From Perognathus longimembris pacificus (lineage: Eukaryota > Chordata > Mammalia > Rodentia > Heteromyidae): a stretch of DNA of 64,000 nucleotides. Position numbers and translations under genes: made by a program. Below, one piece after another: positions 30,632-41,203 of the stretch. Under the pieces are notes generated by a model. The model was not told the origin of the DNA, ran no database searches, and saw only the letters and a program-made list of their open reading frames with translations. The DNA lies in the NCBI RefSeq assembly GCF_023159225.1, contig NC_063172.1, forward strand, positions 61,314,828 through 61,378,827, given 5' to 3'. How positions within the stretch are numbered: position 1 is the first letter of the stretch; the number at the start of each line of letters is the position of its first letter.

Positions 30632-31527
30632 CTCGTGGTATAGATAGAATTTTGAGTGTGTGACTCAATATACTTACATGTTATAGGTATGGGTGGGCGT
30701 TTCTTTGCCAGTGCTTTCTTTTCTTTCTTTTACCCAAAAGTGATAACATCTCAAATTCTATTACTGCTTTGCGTCCTAGAAATAGTCTATCATGGCGTGT
30801 TTCTGGATTTTGTACACATACAAATATTTCTTTCACGGTTGAGTAATCAATAACTTCAATACATTGCGCTCTACTTAAAATGTAAGTTTTGTTTTCCATA
30901 TACTTAAAAATTTAATTTTGCCTCAGTTGTGTTCGCTTTCAGAGTTATATTTATCACTTCAAATACTGTCTTAAGCTGTCCACTTTCCTGTTTACTAAAA
31001 AGCTAACTGGTATATGAGGAACACCGTGGTTATTTTGGGATACAAAGATCCATAGCATTTTTGATAGGGGCCAGCAAGAAAAGGAAAATCTCTGTCTTAC
31101 ATGCTGTCTGATACAGTCGTAAGTGCACAGTTGGACAAAATAAGTAATTTCCTGACATTGGTGAGCACACGGGTGGTGATGTGTAGTTGAAATGCCGGCT
31201 GGCAGGCCATGCCACAGTGTTAGAGCAAGCAGGGATATTTGCATCTTAGCTATGGTCTGTTGTCTCAGTCAGTGTGGTGAAAGAAAGGTGAATGGACAGT
31301 CGATGGAGCCACTCAAGAGACTTCGACTTGTTACTGGCAGAGTGGTTGATGGTTGAAGACTGCTGGTCACTCTACACAGCTCAGGATTTTCCATACGCCT
31401 GGCAATGCTCACTCGTGACCTTGTATGGCTCATTACACAGTAATTACAATAATACTAATACCTTGAGTAGGCAAACCTGTATAAAATGACTTTATATCTG
31501 CTCTTCAAAAGATTGCTTGGAGATGAG
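30632..31527. other. Unique intron sequence
   Basis: No recognised repeat or exon. Confidence 0.45.
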
Positions 31528-31757
31528 CATGGGTAACTTCAGCCAGTCACATTCGTTACATCAGAGGGCTGAGACCTGGAGGATCACAGTTTGAGGCCAG
31601 TCTGGGAAGAAAAGCTTAGTACTCTCCATCTTCAAAATACCCAGCAAAAAGAAGGGCTGGAGGCATGCTTCAAGTGTAGAGTTCCAGCTTAGCAAGTGTG
31701 AGGTCTTGATTTCAAACTCAGTACTGGCCAAAACAAAACAAAACAAAACAATAAAAG
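31528..31757 (+). mobile_element. B1-dID SINE
   Basis: B1 head (GAGGGCTGAGACCTGGAGG), linker CTCCATCTTCAAAATACCC, tRNA-like tail GGAGGCATGCTTCAAGTG and CAAGTGTGAGGTCTTGATTTC, ending in an AAAAC-repeat tail. Confidence 0.75.
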
Positions 31758-31796
31758 GAGATTGATTGTGTTTAGGCTAGTTGTTGAATCTAATCT

Positions 31797-32022
31797 GCTG
31801 GAACTTGAATTCTGGGCTTCTAGCTCTTTGCTCAGGGCTGGTTCTCTACCTCTTAAGCCATACTCCACATCCAGCTTTTTTTTTTTTTTTTTTTTGGTGC
31901 TGGTTAATTGGAGATGAGAGTTTCTTGGATTTGTCTGCCTAGGACGTCTTTGAATCTTAATCCTCAGATCTCAGCCTCCTGAGTAGCTAGGATTATAGAT
32001 TTGAGCCACTGATGCTCGACTG
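31797..32022 (-). mobile_element. B1-Geo SINE with T expansion
   Basis: Geo and B1 are normal (GCTGGAACTTGAATTCTGG; GAGTAGCTAGGATTATAG). A 20-base T run (31877-31896) has expanded at the Geo/linker junction, where the consensus has TTTTT. Confidence 0.85.
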
Positions 32023-32532
32023 AAATTGGTCTTATTCAGGGTAAAGTAGGAGTTCATATCCTTATGTTAAACTTGCTAGGGCATGTCTTAATAAAAAATG
32101 AAGAGGCCTCAGCCAGTCAGGTTTATTGAATTAAAATTTCCATGGGTGGCCAAGAATGTGAAATTTTATCTATATATTTGCATATACTCAGGATTTTAAG
32201 AGGCTATGGGTATGAGTTCAGAACAATGGTATACAATGAAAATGTTTTGGAAATATAAAAAATTTAGACAGTGATAAAAATTCTTACAATGTACTTTGAA
32301 ATATTGCAAGTCATTTTACTCTTATGTATGTGAATCAATTGTAGCTGTTCTTTGGCACACCAATTAACATACAATGGGAAGGTGGACAGTGGAGTTATAG
32401 GTTCAAAACCTGGAGTTGGAGGTATGGTTGAGGTGTTAAAGCTCCAGCCAACAAGTGAAAGCAAATATCACACGCAGAATTGGGGTCTTGGTCTTGGATT
32501 AGAAAAAGAAACCCCTAGTCATGTTTTCCCTT
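32023..32532. other. Unique intron sequence
   Basis: Nothing recognised. Confidence 0.4.
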
Positions 32533-32738
32533 CTAGTACTGGTCTTTGAACTCAGGGCCTCACATTTGTAGGCTTGCTTGGCAGGCTGGTTCTCTGTCAC
32601 TAGCCCTGCATTTTGCTGGTTATTTTGGAGATGGAATTTAATGTACTTTTCTTTCTGGGCTGGCTCCAAACCTTTATCAGCTAGGTCTCAGCCTCCTTAG
32701 TAGTTAGGATCATAGGCGTGAGCCACTGGCAGCTGGCT
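32533..32738 (-). mobile_element. B1-dID SINE (reversed)
   Basis: tRNA-like part CTTTGAACTCAGGGCCTCAC, linker GCTGGTTATTTTGGAGATGG, B1 part CAGCCTCCTTAGTAGTTAGG and CATAGGCGTGAGCCAC. Confidence 0.75.
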
Positions 32739-33935
32739 GAAACCGGAGTCTTTAAGCATGGAAACGGAAGTGGCATCATACTGCTTTGCATTTATTTGTT
32801 CACTCTTATTTCATTTCTGCCGCTGAGTAACTAAAATCATGTTCCATGGGTCACTGTGGTTGGTTTAGGCATTAGTTGGTATCCAAGGAGAATAGGCTCG
32901 ATAGCAGTAACCGTTGTGCGTTATTTCCAGGAGTGTGTGATACACCCAGGCGTCTCCTGAAACTGTGCGCCACATCCTGGCTGTGTAGCAGGCAGCTGCT
33001 GGGCTGAGAAGCCTGCCATGCGCTGGGTGCGGGATCCCGGTGTTCCCCTGACACCGAGTGGCTCTTCCAGCCTAGGCTGACATCACCACTGGTACCTGGA
33101 CAAGCAGGAATGGGTGGTGACCTGTATTTGAGGGAGCTACCTTTGCTTCCTTTGTGCTCATCCAAGGAGGGAGTCTCCCTACCTGGAACTTGTCATACAT
33201 ACCTTACTACTGTGGAGTTCCTGAGCTGGGCCCACACTCTTGTTGCTCACCTCCTGCAGGCCACAGGGACGGGGCTGTTTCCAGCTCTGCTCCTCAGGGC
33301 AGGGCTTGTGGGGCAACCTCCTTGGGTGGGGTCTTCAAGCGCAACTGGGCTGGACAGTGTGACCTGGAGGTGTCCCATCTTAGGTAATATGAAATGGCCT
33401 CCTTGGTGCCAGGTGCTGGCGGTTGCTTTGTCCTTTCCTGGCTATTATAGCGTGTGGGTGGGGAAGATGAGATGAGGTATTGTGGCCCCATTACCACATT
33501 CCTGGCATCACAGTAGAACATTGTTAGCATCAGGTATTTGTGGGAGACTGTGGGATAATCCAGGACAATTGCAGGTCACCACAATAGTGCCCACCTTCTG
33601 GCACTGTGTCACAGGGAAAACGATTAGATTCACACCTGAAGATCCGGGAAGGAGCTGTGTGCTGACATAGGCTTCCTAAGGAAGTACACTGCAGAGGTGG
33701 GCCTTTCCATCACTGACACCTACCTTAGGATAGGTACTGCCTTGCAAACAGAATGTCTGGATTTGGGCCTATCCAAATTCACCTATTTGTGAAATTTTAC
33801 ATAGAGTGCCTTGAATCTGTTGTTGCCTAAGAAAGGCTTTTGTGAAATGCAAAAGAGATTGCAGCGTTTTGACATCTTACATCTCTAAGGAGCAAAGGAA
33901 AGTTTCTGTGTGAGACTCATAACAGAATCTCTTTG
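32739..33935. other. Unique intron sequence, locally GC-richer
   Basis: Roughly 33.0-33.7 kb is more GC-rich than its surroundings. A 121 aa plus frame (33110-33475) has no recognised domain. No repeat recognised. Cannot be called an exon. Confidence 0.45.
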
Positions 33936-34140
33936 TAGCTGGTCAGTACTTAGGAGGCTGAGATCTGAGGAGGAATGCAGTTTAAAACCAGCCTGGGCAG
34001 GACAGTCCTTGAGACACTTTTGTCCAGTTAACCACCAAAAAGCCAGAGGAGCTGCTGTGGCTCAAGTGGTGTAGTGCTAGCCTTGAGCAACAAACTCAGG
34101 GCCATTGCTCAGGCCTTGAGTTCATGTTCCAGCACCAGCA
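33936..34140 (+). mobile_element. B1-Geo SINE
   Basis: TACTTAGGAGGCTGAGATC, linker TGTCCAGTTAACCACCAAAA, Geo GAGCTGCTGTGGCTCAAG, TTGAGTTCATGTTCCAGC. Confidence 0.87.

Positions 34141-34183
<43 letters not shown>
34141..34183. repeat. (CA)n microsatellite
   Basis: About 21 CA units at the 3' end of the preceding SINE. Confidence 0.96.
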
Positions 34184-34190
<7 letters not shown>

Positions 34191-34759
34191 GGAAGCATGA
34201 ATCTGCCTAGTGAGAAGTTAATTTTATAATTTTTATAAACGTAAGAATTACTCTGCAGCTCTTTAGGATAGTCTTTCTTTTTGATGTAACTTCACTGTTA
34301 GACTTATGCTGATGTTGGTGATACTAAAATGTCACTGCTAGCTCAGATGTGTAGCTTAACACAGGACCATGTAGAACACTATTGCACAGAGTGTAACCAG
34401 GTGTTGAAGTATGCTACGGTGTGGTCCGTGTGTGTTAGTAAGCAGTAGGGGGGAAATGATTAGGATGGTGGGACTTGAACAGCAGCAGTATGAACAGGCC
34501 ATCTATCGGCCAAGGGTCCTGGTCGGGAGGTCAACTCCCATTGGCCTGCAGGGGCCTTTGGTACTCAGTACTCTCCCAGAAGGTAGCTTGACAGTTCATG
34601 TACAGATGACCTGCTTCCTCCTCTTTCCAGCTTTCAGCCAGGGGATCGGCTTCCCAGGGCTGAGGGAGGAATGGAGGAGAGCAGGGTTGGCAGGGGAGAT
34701 GGGCAGCATGGTGTATAGGTGGGAAGAGGTCAGGCGGTGGTGAAATTGGAAGTTCAGGC
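34184..34759. other. Unique intron sequence
   Basis: Contains a 110 aa plus frame (34411-34743) with no recognised motif. No repeat recognised. Confidence 0.4.
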
Positions 34760-34911
34760 TGGGTGAGATCTTCACTTAGGTTACGTGATAGAAATGGAGA
34801 TGAAAGGTTAAGTTTGGCAACATGTGATAGATTGCAGTAGAAGAGAGACTAGAGGCAAAAAGTCAGAGGCTGTTGAAATAAGCCAGCCAGGAGGTGGTGG
34901 GGTTTGGGTGA
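34760..34911 (+). mobile_element. Ancient LINE relic (L2-like)
   Basis: GATAGATTGCAGTAGAAGAG, AGAGGCTGTTGAAATAAGCC and AGGAGGTGGTGG resemble the same mammalian-wide repeat as at 23.9-24.7 kb. Low certainty. Confidence 0.35.
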
Positions 34912-34973
34912 TGGCAGATCTCGGCCTCCTGAGTGGCTAGGATTACAGGGCTGAAGCACCGGCGCCCAGCCAC
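34912..34973 (-). mobile_element. B1 fragment
   Basis: GATCTCGGCCTCCTGAGTGG, CTAGGATTACAGGGCTGAAG and CACCGGCGCCCAGCC: reversed 5' end of the B1 half, isolated. Confidence 0.8.
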
Positions 34974-35540
34974 GAGGGTAGGTTTTTTTTTGAAAGAATA
35001 GCCAGTCACTTTGGGGACCTGGCCTGGTTTGGAATGAAGAATGACTTGTCAAGATATTTTGTGAGAGAACACAGCCCAGGCCAGTTGCAGCTCAATGGGA
35101 AAGCAGAAGGGGTATCAGTAAGTAATGTATAGCAGGAAAACATAATAATAGAGGAGCTGGCAAATCCGGGAGTAATACAAGAGCACATACTAAAATGCAG
35201 CAACTTCCCCCCCTATTACCAAATTGTGAAGGTTAAAAAATATTCCTCATGCAGATGGAATACAAGACCTTTACCCTCATTGTTGCCTGAGGCTTAAAAA
35301 GAAAAACATTTTGGAAATACAGTGTTTATTATATAGATATTTATAAATGGCGATTAATTAGTGTGCGTCGAGTCTCCTATCACAGAGCTTAGTCAATAGG
35401 CCTATCAGCTGTTACAAGTAAGAAGTTGGAGTGCTTTGTTCTGACTATGAAAGACGGAGGAGAATAGCTGTTAGAATATGCTAGAATATCATGGAGGTAT
35501 TACAAATCATGTCTTTAAAAAAACATAAAACTTAAGAGAG
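34974..35540. other. Unique intron sequence
   Basis: Nothing recognised. Confidence 0.4.
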
Positions 35541-35752
35541 GGCTGGGGATATGGCCTAGTGGCAAGAGTGTTTGTCTTGTATACATGAAGCCCTGGGTTT
35601 GATTCCCCAGCACCACATATATAGAAAACGGCCAGAAGTGTCGCTGTGGCTCAAGTGGTAGAGTGCTAGCCTTGAGCAAAAAGAAGCCAGGGACAGTGCT
35701 CAGGCCCTGAGTCCAAGGCCCAGGACTGCCCCCCCCCCCAAAAAAAAAAAAA
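35541..35752 (+). mobile_element. IDL-Geo SINE
   Basis: Head A box TGGCCTAGTGG intact, B box GGTTTGATTCC. Geo CCAGAAGTGTCGCTGTGGC. Tail begins with a C run (35730-35739), then A run, an unusual tail start. Confidence 0.93.
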
Positions 35753-35784
35753 GAATGGGAAAAGATGAATCACTTTACAAAATG

Positions 35785-35855
35785 GCTTGAAGCTCAGGAG
35801 CAAGGGGGAGCTCCTGCCTTACATGCACAAGGCCCTGGATTCAATCCCAGGTATT
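35785..35855 (+). mobile_element. ID-like monomer
   Basis: GCTTGAAGCTCAGGAGCAAG, CTCCTGCCTTACATGC and AGGCCCTGGATTCAATCCC: lone tRNA-derived SINE, 33 bases after the IDL-Geo. Confidence 0.7.
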
Positions 35856-36039
35856 AATCCTAAAATTGTTCATTTTAGGGACTGGCAGTTCCTTTTAGTT
35901 ATCAGCTATGATTCCAAAGTTAACCATATCTGACTTGAATCCCTACCCAGCCACTTGTTAGCTATGACTTAAACCTAAGTATTAGTTCTGATGATCAGAG
36001 GTAAGTTATAGTAATTCAGCTAGTCCTTAGTTTCTTTTC

Positions 36040-36140
36040 TCTTTCTTCCCTTTCATTTCCCTCCCTCCCTGTCTCTCTCTCTCCCCTCAACTTCTCGCCC
36101 TCTCTCCGCTTCTCCCTTTCTCCTTTTCTCCCTTCCCTGT
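36040..36140. repeat. Pyrimidine-rich tract
   Basis: C/T-rich (TTTCC, CCCT, TCTC units) at the tail side of the next SINE. Confidence 0.85.
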
Positions 36141-36141
36141 T

Positions 36142-36325
36142 TTGATTTTTGGGACTGGAACTCAACTTGTAGGCATGCACTGTATCCCTTAGCTAAACCT
36201 CTGCCACTTTTTTTGTACTGGTTATCTAGAGATAGTCTTCCTGCTCAGAGGTATGTCTCGACCAAAATCCTATTACCTGCCTCCCCCCGGAGCTAGGATG
36301 ACAATACTCTACCATGCCCAGCCTC
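36142..36325 (-). mobile_element. B1-dID SINE (reversed), old
   Basis: GGGACTGGAACTCAACTTG, GTAGGCATGCACTGTATCCC, linker TACTGGTTATCTAGAGATAG and a degraded B1 ending ACCATGCCCAGCC. Confidence 0.6.
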
Positions 36326-36440
36326 TTCACGGTGACGACTCTTGTGGACTTTACTAGGCTGATCTGGATCTCTTAACCTCCTGATCTCAGCCTCCCAAAT
36401 AGCTGGGATTACCTGCAAGAGCCCTCAGAGCCTGGTGGTC
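36326..36440 (-). mobile_element. B1 fragment
   Basis: CTAGGCTGATCTGGATCTC, CTGATCTCAGCCTCCCAAAT and AGCTGGGATTACCTGC. Confidence 0.7.
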
Positions 36441-36572
36441 TCAGTTTCTTCTGTTGTAATGCTAACAGTACTTGATGGCCATGTGGATTCATGCAGTAAC
36501 AAAAGGGAAACAATAAGTATCGCATTACTGACACTCAATACCGTTAGATTGCAGGTAGTTTTTTAAAATTTA

Positions 36573-36801
36573 TTTTTACTTTTTCAGTCGTGGGGCTTAG
36601 ACTGGGGGCCTGGGTGCTGTCTCTGAGCTCGTTTTGCTCAGTGTTCACTTTGCGCTACAGCTCCACTTACAATTTTCTGTGGATTAATTATAGATAAGAG
36701 TCTCATAGACTTTCCTGCTCCGGATGGCTTTGTACTGTGACCCTCAGATCTCAGCCTCCTGAGTAGCTAGGATATCAGGTGCGAGCTACCAGTGGCCAGC
36801 T
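36573..36801 (-). mobile_element. B1-Geo SINE
   Basis: GTGGGGCTTAGACTGGGGGC, linker GTGGATTAATTATAGATAAG, B1 CTGAGTAGCTAGGATATCAGG. Confidence 0.85.
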
Positions 36802-36814
36802 TGCAGGTGGGTGT

Positions 36815-37140
36815 ACTTCAGTTTTATTTTTATTAGCTTATGTTAGTTACATAGGGGAGATTTCATTGTCACATTTTCATATGTATTTACATTGTGTCCC
36901 ATCCAATCTCACTCCCCCCCACTTTCACTTTTCACTCTGCGGGCTCCTCTTTCATCCTTCCTGAAACAGTTTCAGCAGGTTTTGTTGTTTTATTTTCATA
37001 GTTGCAAAGAATTGATTTCCATAGCATTCACCTCCTTCATCCTCCTTGTTAGCCTGACAACCTCTAGTAGAATGTAGTACCCACCCACAAGCAGATACTG
37101 TTTCTCTTTCCCTGCTCCCTCTTTCCCTAGTAACAGCTTT
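36815..37140 (-). mobile_element. L1 3' UTR, piece 1 of 3 (type A)
   Basis: TTATTAGCTTATGTTAGTTAC, TTTCATTGTCACATTTTC, TTTACATTGTGTCCCATCC and CCTGAAACAGTTTCAGCAGG. Same lineage as 11.4 and 61.6 kb. The same L1 continues at 37396 and 37991 after SINE insertions. Confidence 0.75.
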
Positions 37141-37254
37141 CACTGAGTTTATATACATGTGTCATTGAGTTTATATACATGTGTATGTATCCATGTTTAT
37201 GTATATGTACATATACATGCATGTGTGTATATATATTTATACACACACACACAC
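37141..37254. repeat. TG/TA/CA low-complexity
   Basis: ATGTGTATGTATCC-type sequence with TATATATTTATACACAC ending in (CA)n at the tail side of the next Geo fragment. Includes a duplicated GAGTTTATATACATGTGT. Confidence 0.85.
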
Positions 37255-37351
37255 AGCCAGTACTGAAGCTTGAACTCGGGGTCTGGGTACTCACTGTTCC
37301 TGAGCTTCTTTTGCTCAAGGCTAGCACTCTACCACTTGAGCCATAGCACAT
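37255..37351 (-). mobile_element. Geo monomer fragment
   Basis: CCAGTACTGAAGCTTGAACTC through ACCACTTGAGCCATAGC: only the Geo half remains, flanked by CA repeats on both sides. Confidence 0.82.
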
Positions 37352-37395
37352 ATATGTACAGATATATGTGTGTGTACACACACACACACACAAAC

Positions 37396-37544
37396 ACACC
37401 CCTTTTTCCCTTTCCCATGCTCCTTAATAATTCTCTAGTTTAATTTGTATTCTGTTTAAGTAATTATGGATATGTCCATATGTACATGAATATGTATGTG
37501 GGTCTTTTAAATATATAGCTTCTACCACATATGAGTGAAAGCAT
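37396..37544 (-). mobile_element. L1 3' UTR, piece 2 of 3
   Basis: CAATTATGG-like AAGTAATTATGGATATGTCC and CTACCACATATGAGTGAAAGC are L1 3' UTR phrases (reverse orientation). Confidence 0.65.
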
Positions 37545-37742
37545 ATTTTTGTTGTAGTTTGTTTTGGGTTAGTACTGGGCTTGAACTCAAGGCTTGGGTG
37601 CTGTCCTTTAACTTTTTCACTCAAGGCTGGCACTCTTACTTGAGCCACAGCTTCGCTTTTGCTTTTTGCTGGTTAATTGTAGGTAAGAGGCTCATGGCTT
37701 TTCATTAAGTAGCTAGGATTGCAGATATGAGACACTGTAGCT
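37545..37742 (-). mobile_element. B1-Geo SINE, 5' truncated head
   Basis: TAGTACTGGGCTTGAACTC, linker GCTGGTTAATTGTAGGTAAG, then a shortened B1 (AGTAGCTAGGATTGCAGAT). Confidence 0.82.
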
Positions 37743-37792
37743 TGGGAGTTTGTTTGTGTGTTTTGTTTTTGTTTTTGTTGTTGTTGTTACTT

Positions 37793-37990
37793 GTTTTTTT
37801 TTGCCAGTCCTGGGGTTTGGACTCAGGGCCTGGGCATGTCTCTGAGCTTCTTTTGCTCGAGGCTACCACTCTACCACTTGAGCCACAGCACTACTTCTAG
37901 CATTTTCTGTTTATGTGGAACTGAGAAATGGAACCCAGGACTTCATGCATGCTAGGCAAACACTCTACCACTAGGCCACATTCCCAGCCC
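37793..37990 (-). mobile_element. IDL-Geo SINE, older subtype
   Basis: Geo GAGCCACAGCACTACTTC, head GGAACTGAGAAATGGAACCC. Together with the B1-Geo beside it, it interrupts the L1: GAAAGCAT on the left and AGCATTTTG on the right are the broken ends. Confidence 0.88.
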
Positions 37991-38130
37991 AGCATTTTGT
38001 TTTTTGAACTTAGCTTGTCTCACTCCATATAATGTCCTCAAATTGCATCCATTTTCCTACAAATGACATGATTTCACATTTCCTGTGGCTGTGCAGTATC
38101 ACAGAGTATGCATGTATATATGTGTGTGTG
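37991..38130 (-). mobile_element. L1 3' UTR, piece 3 of 3
   Basis: TTAGCTTGTCTCACTCCATAT, AATTGCATCCATTTTCC and TACAAATGACATGATTTC are typical reversed L1 3' phrases. Followed by a (TA)n run at 38148-38167. Confidence 0.78.
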
Positions 38131-38395
38131 TATATGTATGTATATGGATATATATATATATATATATGTATAGATCTTATTAAGCTGTTGCTGGGCAGCT
38201 GGGTTTATTCTTTTTTGTGGTTTCCAAATATGAGGGCATTGTAAAATCTGAGAAAGTTATCTAATAATCTATATGGAAGTACTTACAGTTTTTCACTATT
38301 TTTTTGGCATAGAAAGAACTTTAAAAACTCTTAAATAATACAATGAACTTTTAATATTACAACAATACACATATTCATTAGACAGGGCTGTTTGT

Positions 38396-38397
38396 GA

Positions 38398-38433
<36 letters not shown>
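38396..38433. repeat. (GT)n microsatellite
   Basis: About 18 GT units at the tail end of the next SINE. Confidence 0.95.
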
Positions 38434-38437
<4 letters not shown>

Positions 38438-38709
38438 TGGAGATTGAACTCAGAGCCTGGGTGCTGCCCTTGAGCTCTTTTGCACAATTGTCACACTCTG
38501 CCACTTGGGCCGAAGCTCTGCTTCCAGCTTTTGGTGGTTAATTGGTGATAGGAGGTGTGTGTGTGTGTGTGTGTGCGTGTGTGCGTGTGTGTGCGCGTGT
38601 GCGTGTGTGTGTTTTAATTTAAATTTTTACTCAGACTGGCTTTGAACTGCAATCCTTAGATCTTCCTGAGTAGCCAGGATTATAGGTGTGAACCACTAGT
38701 GCCTGGCTA
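38434..38709 (-). mobile_element. B1-Geo SINE split by (TG)n
   Basis: Geo GGAGATTGAACTCAGAGCC and linker GGTGGTTAATTGGTGATAGG, then an internal TG/TGCG microsatellite (38552-38612), then the B1 part (CTGGCTTTGAACTGCAATCC). The internal repeat sits exactly where AAGAGTCTCACGGAC is expected. Confidence 0.85.
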
Positions 38710-40367
38710 CACAGGGAATTTTTAAACAAATAATTTTAACCAACTGTATATCTGAGACAGATACTTCTAACTTTTGCCTGTTAGGACTTTTTTCCTAGAT
38801 CACTTGGTAGCATTTGGATTTTTTTTTTTTTGTCCAAAGAAATTTTTCTCTACATTAAGCTGAATTTAAAAGAAGCTGCTTTCCCATTTCGTTTTCAAAG
38901 AAAACAAATCACCGCAAGAAACTTTATAGATGATAGATGAATTTGGTCAATACTAAATATACATTTAGCCCCAGACTTGTGAGTATTTAGTGCTAGCTTT
39001 TGTACATCTTGCCTAATTGTTTAAATATGTGAGCATGATTTTGATATTTGGGAGGGGGAGCAAAACCTCTTGGGACTTCTGGGCTTAAGTTAAAAGGCTT
39101 ATTGTGTCTTGGCTTGAGTTGATGTAGGTTAGCGGGAAGGTTTTGGCCTCCGGAACTCTTTCCCCTTAGAATTCTGTCTTTCTCACAGAAGAAACACAGT
39201 TGGGAAGCACACGGCCTGGAGAAGTGTCCAGGCAATATTGTTGTTATTATTATTTCTCACAGGAGGGAGCTCCAAAGTTTGTGTCTCCTTTAGTTATGTT
39301 ATCTTAATTTACTCTTAACATTCCTTATTTTATCTTCTTTGGCAAAGGAAGGTAAAAAAAAGAAGGAAAAAAAAACACCAAGTTTTTAACAATGTCTCCT
39401 AAGTTAATTATCAGTAAATGGGCTAAGGCAACATAAAATTTGAAAACCATGGAATCTAGAATATAAGCAGCTACATTTTACTTCTGTATTTTATTAAATA
39501 TGTTTGCTTTCTGATGTTAAGACAAAAAAAGAAGTCTTACATAGATGGCTATAGTAATGAGTAAAATAGTTCCCTCAATTCACAGTTGCTTTATTTTGCA
39601 GTTCTCATTGGACCGAAAAAAACCCTCAGTGGAACGTATCTGAAATTGGAATGGAACTTAGGCCTGTAGGCTTTAGCAAAAAGGTGTTGCAGGTGGGACT
39701 CACTTTAACCACACCTGCTGCCACCTCCTACCATGTCCTGCACGGCACACAGGTGTGGCACGGATGGACTCGTGAGTCAGGTGTTCCACCATAACCCTGC
39801 TGGACCTAATGCAAACATACAGTGGGCAACTTTCTATGTATTAACCTGCCAGATTGCTCTCAATACATTGGGTGCCCTAAAACAGCATCACCAGGACTGT
39901 TTCCTAAGAGGTGATACCAAAATACATTTAAACTCACACTCAAGTGTGAAATGCATTAACCAGTCAGGACTTGGTGATCATTGAATATTTGAGTTTAGAT
40001 GCTGAGCTTTAGCACAAGGCTAGTGCCTACATAGTACATAGGCAAAATCAGGAGAATGAGTGGTTACTGTTTATAAGAAGTTTAAAATCTAATTATTCAA
40101 GGATACAAAGCTAGGCCCCTCGTTTTTTATTTATTTATTTATTTAGTTGCATCCTATGTTATTGGAAAGACTTTGGGCAAGTTAAGTGTTAGGCTGAACA
40201 GAAGAATCTAAGATAGTCTTGGGTCTCAGAGGCAGGAGTACTGTAAACATGTTAAGAGATTGCGCACCAGCCTGAGAGGAAAATCTCAGATAAAATATCA
40301 GTTTAAAGTTTCAAGACTTCTCAAGTGTATTATGAAAAATTGGAAGGAGAAGTATAACGTGAAGATT
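38710..40367. other. Unique intron sequence, no SINE
   Basis: 1.65 kb without a recognised insertion. Frame 39733-39984 (83 aa) is not supported as coding. (TTTA)n at about 40126-40144. Confidence 0.5.
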
Positions 40368-40465
40368 AGAGGCAGAGGATCTGGAATCAGACTGCCTGGG
40401 TTCAAAGCTCATTCCAGTGCTTCCTACCTTTGGACCTTGGGTAAGGAATTCTGTACTTATTTTTG
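40368..40465 (+). mobile_element. MIR SINE
   Basis: GAGGCAGAGGATCTGGAATC, AGACTGCCTGGGTTCAAAG and CTTTGGACCTTGGGTAAGG match MIR well (GGAGTCAGACTGCCTGGGTTC ... GACCTTGGGCAAG). Confidence 0.85.
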
Positions 40466-40920
40466 TGTTTATAAACACTTGGCATATACTACGTATCCAT
40501 TACACTGACGTATCATTGATATTGTTATAGCTGTCTTGTCTTTTCAGTGAAGAGAGCTTGCAAGTGAGCTTTGAAAAGATTTGCAGGGCCTTGTTGTCTC
40601 TGTACAGCTTTGGAACTTTTACATAAAGATGGTAGATAATGTCTTTTTAGCATTATACTAAGCTGAATACAACTTCAAGGCAATAAGACATTCATGTGTT
40701 GAAATAAAAAATAGAGTACATTTGTAACAACCACCTGTAGGACAATAGGCAGGAAGTGTCCTGGTTAAAGTTGTCTGGATTTCCCCTTATCATGTGATTA
40801 GCTATGGGGCATTTTCAATACAAGGTATATTTAAATTAGAATGTGCAGGAGCAACGCTTCATAAAACATGACAAGAGCTTCTCTATTCTCTTTCAGATTT
40901 CTATATTTTAGGTGATATAA

Positions 40921-40922
<2 letters not shown>
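40466..40922. other. Unique intron sequence
   Basis: Nothing recognised. Confidence 0.4.
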
Positions 40923-40965
<43 letters not shown>

Positions 40966-40978
40966 TGTATGTGTATGT
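40923..40978. repeat. (GT)n microsatellite
   Basis: GT run with two GTAT interruptions, at the tail end of the next SINE. Confidence 0.95.
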
Positions 40979-40983
40979 GTCTT

Positions 40984-41203
40984 AGGGCTTGAACTCAGGG
41001 CCTGGGCACTGTCACTGAGTATTTTTGGCTCAAGACTAGTGCCCTGACACCCCCGAAAGCTTCACTTGCAGCTTTTTTGGTAGCTTATTAGAGATAAGCA
41101 TCTCAAGAACTTTCTAGTCTGGGCTGGCTTTGAACTGCCATCCTCAGATCTCAGCCTCCTGAGTAGTTTAGGATTACAGTTGTGAGCACTGGTATCTGGT
41201 TAT
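40984..41203 (-). mobile_element. B1-Geo SINE
   Basis: GGGCTTGAACTCAGGGCCTG, linker GGTAGCTTATTAGAGATAAG, B1 CAGCCTCCTGAGTAGTTTAGG. Confidence 0.87.

Noticed and set aside
33110..33475. 121 aa plus-strand frame in a GC-richer stretch
   Set aside because: No homology recognised, competing frames on both strands, no clear splice sites. Not supported as an exon.
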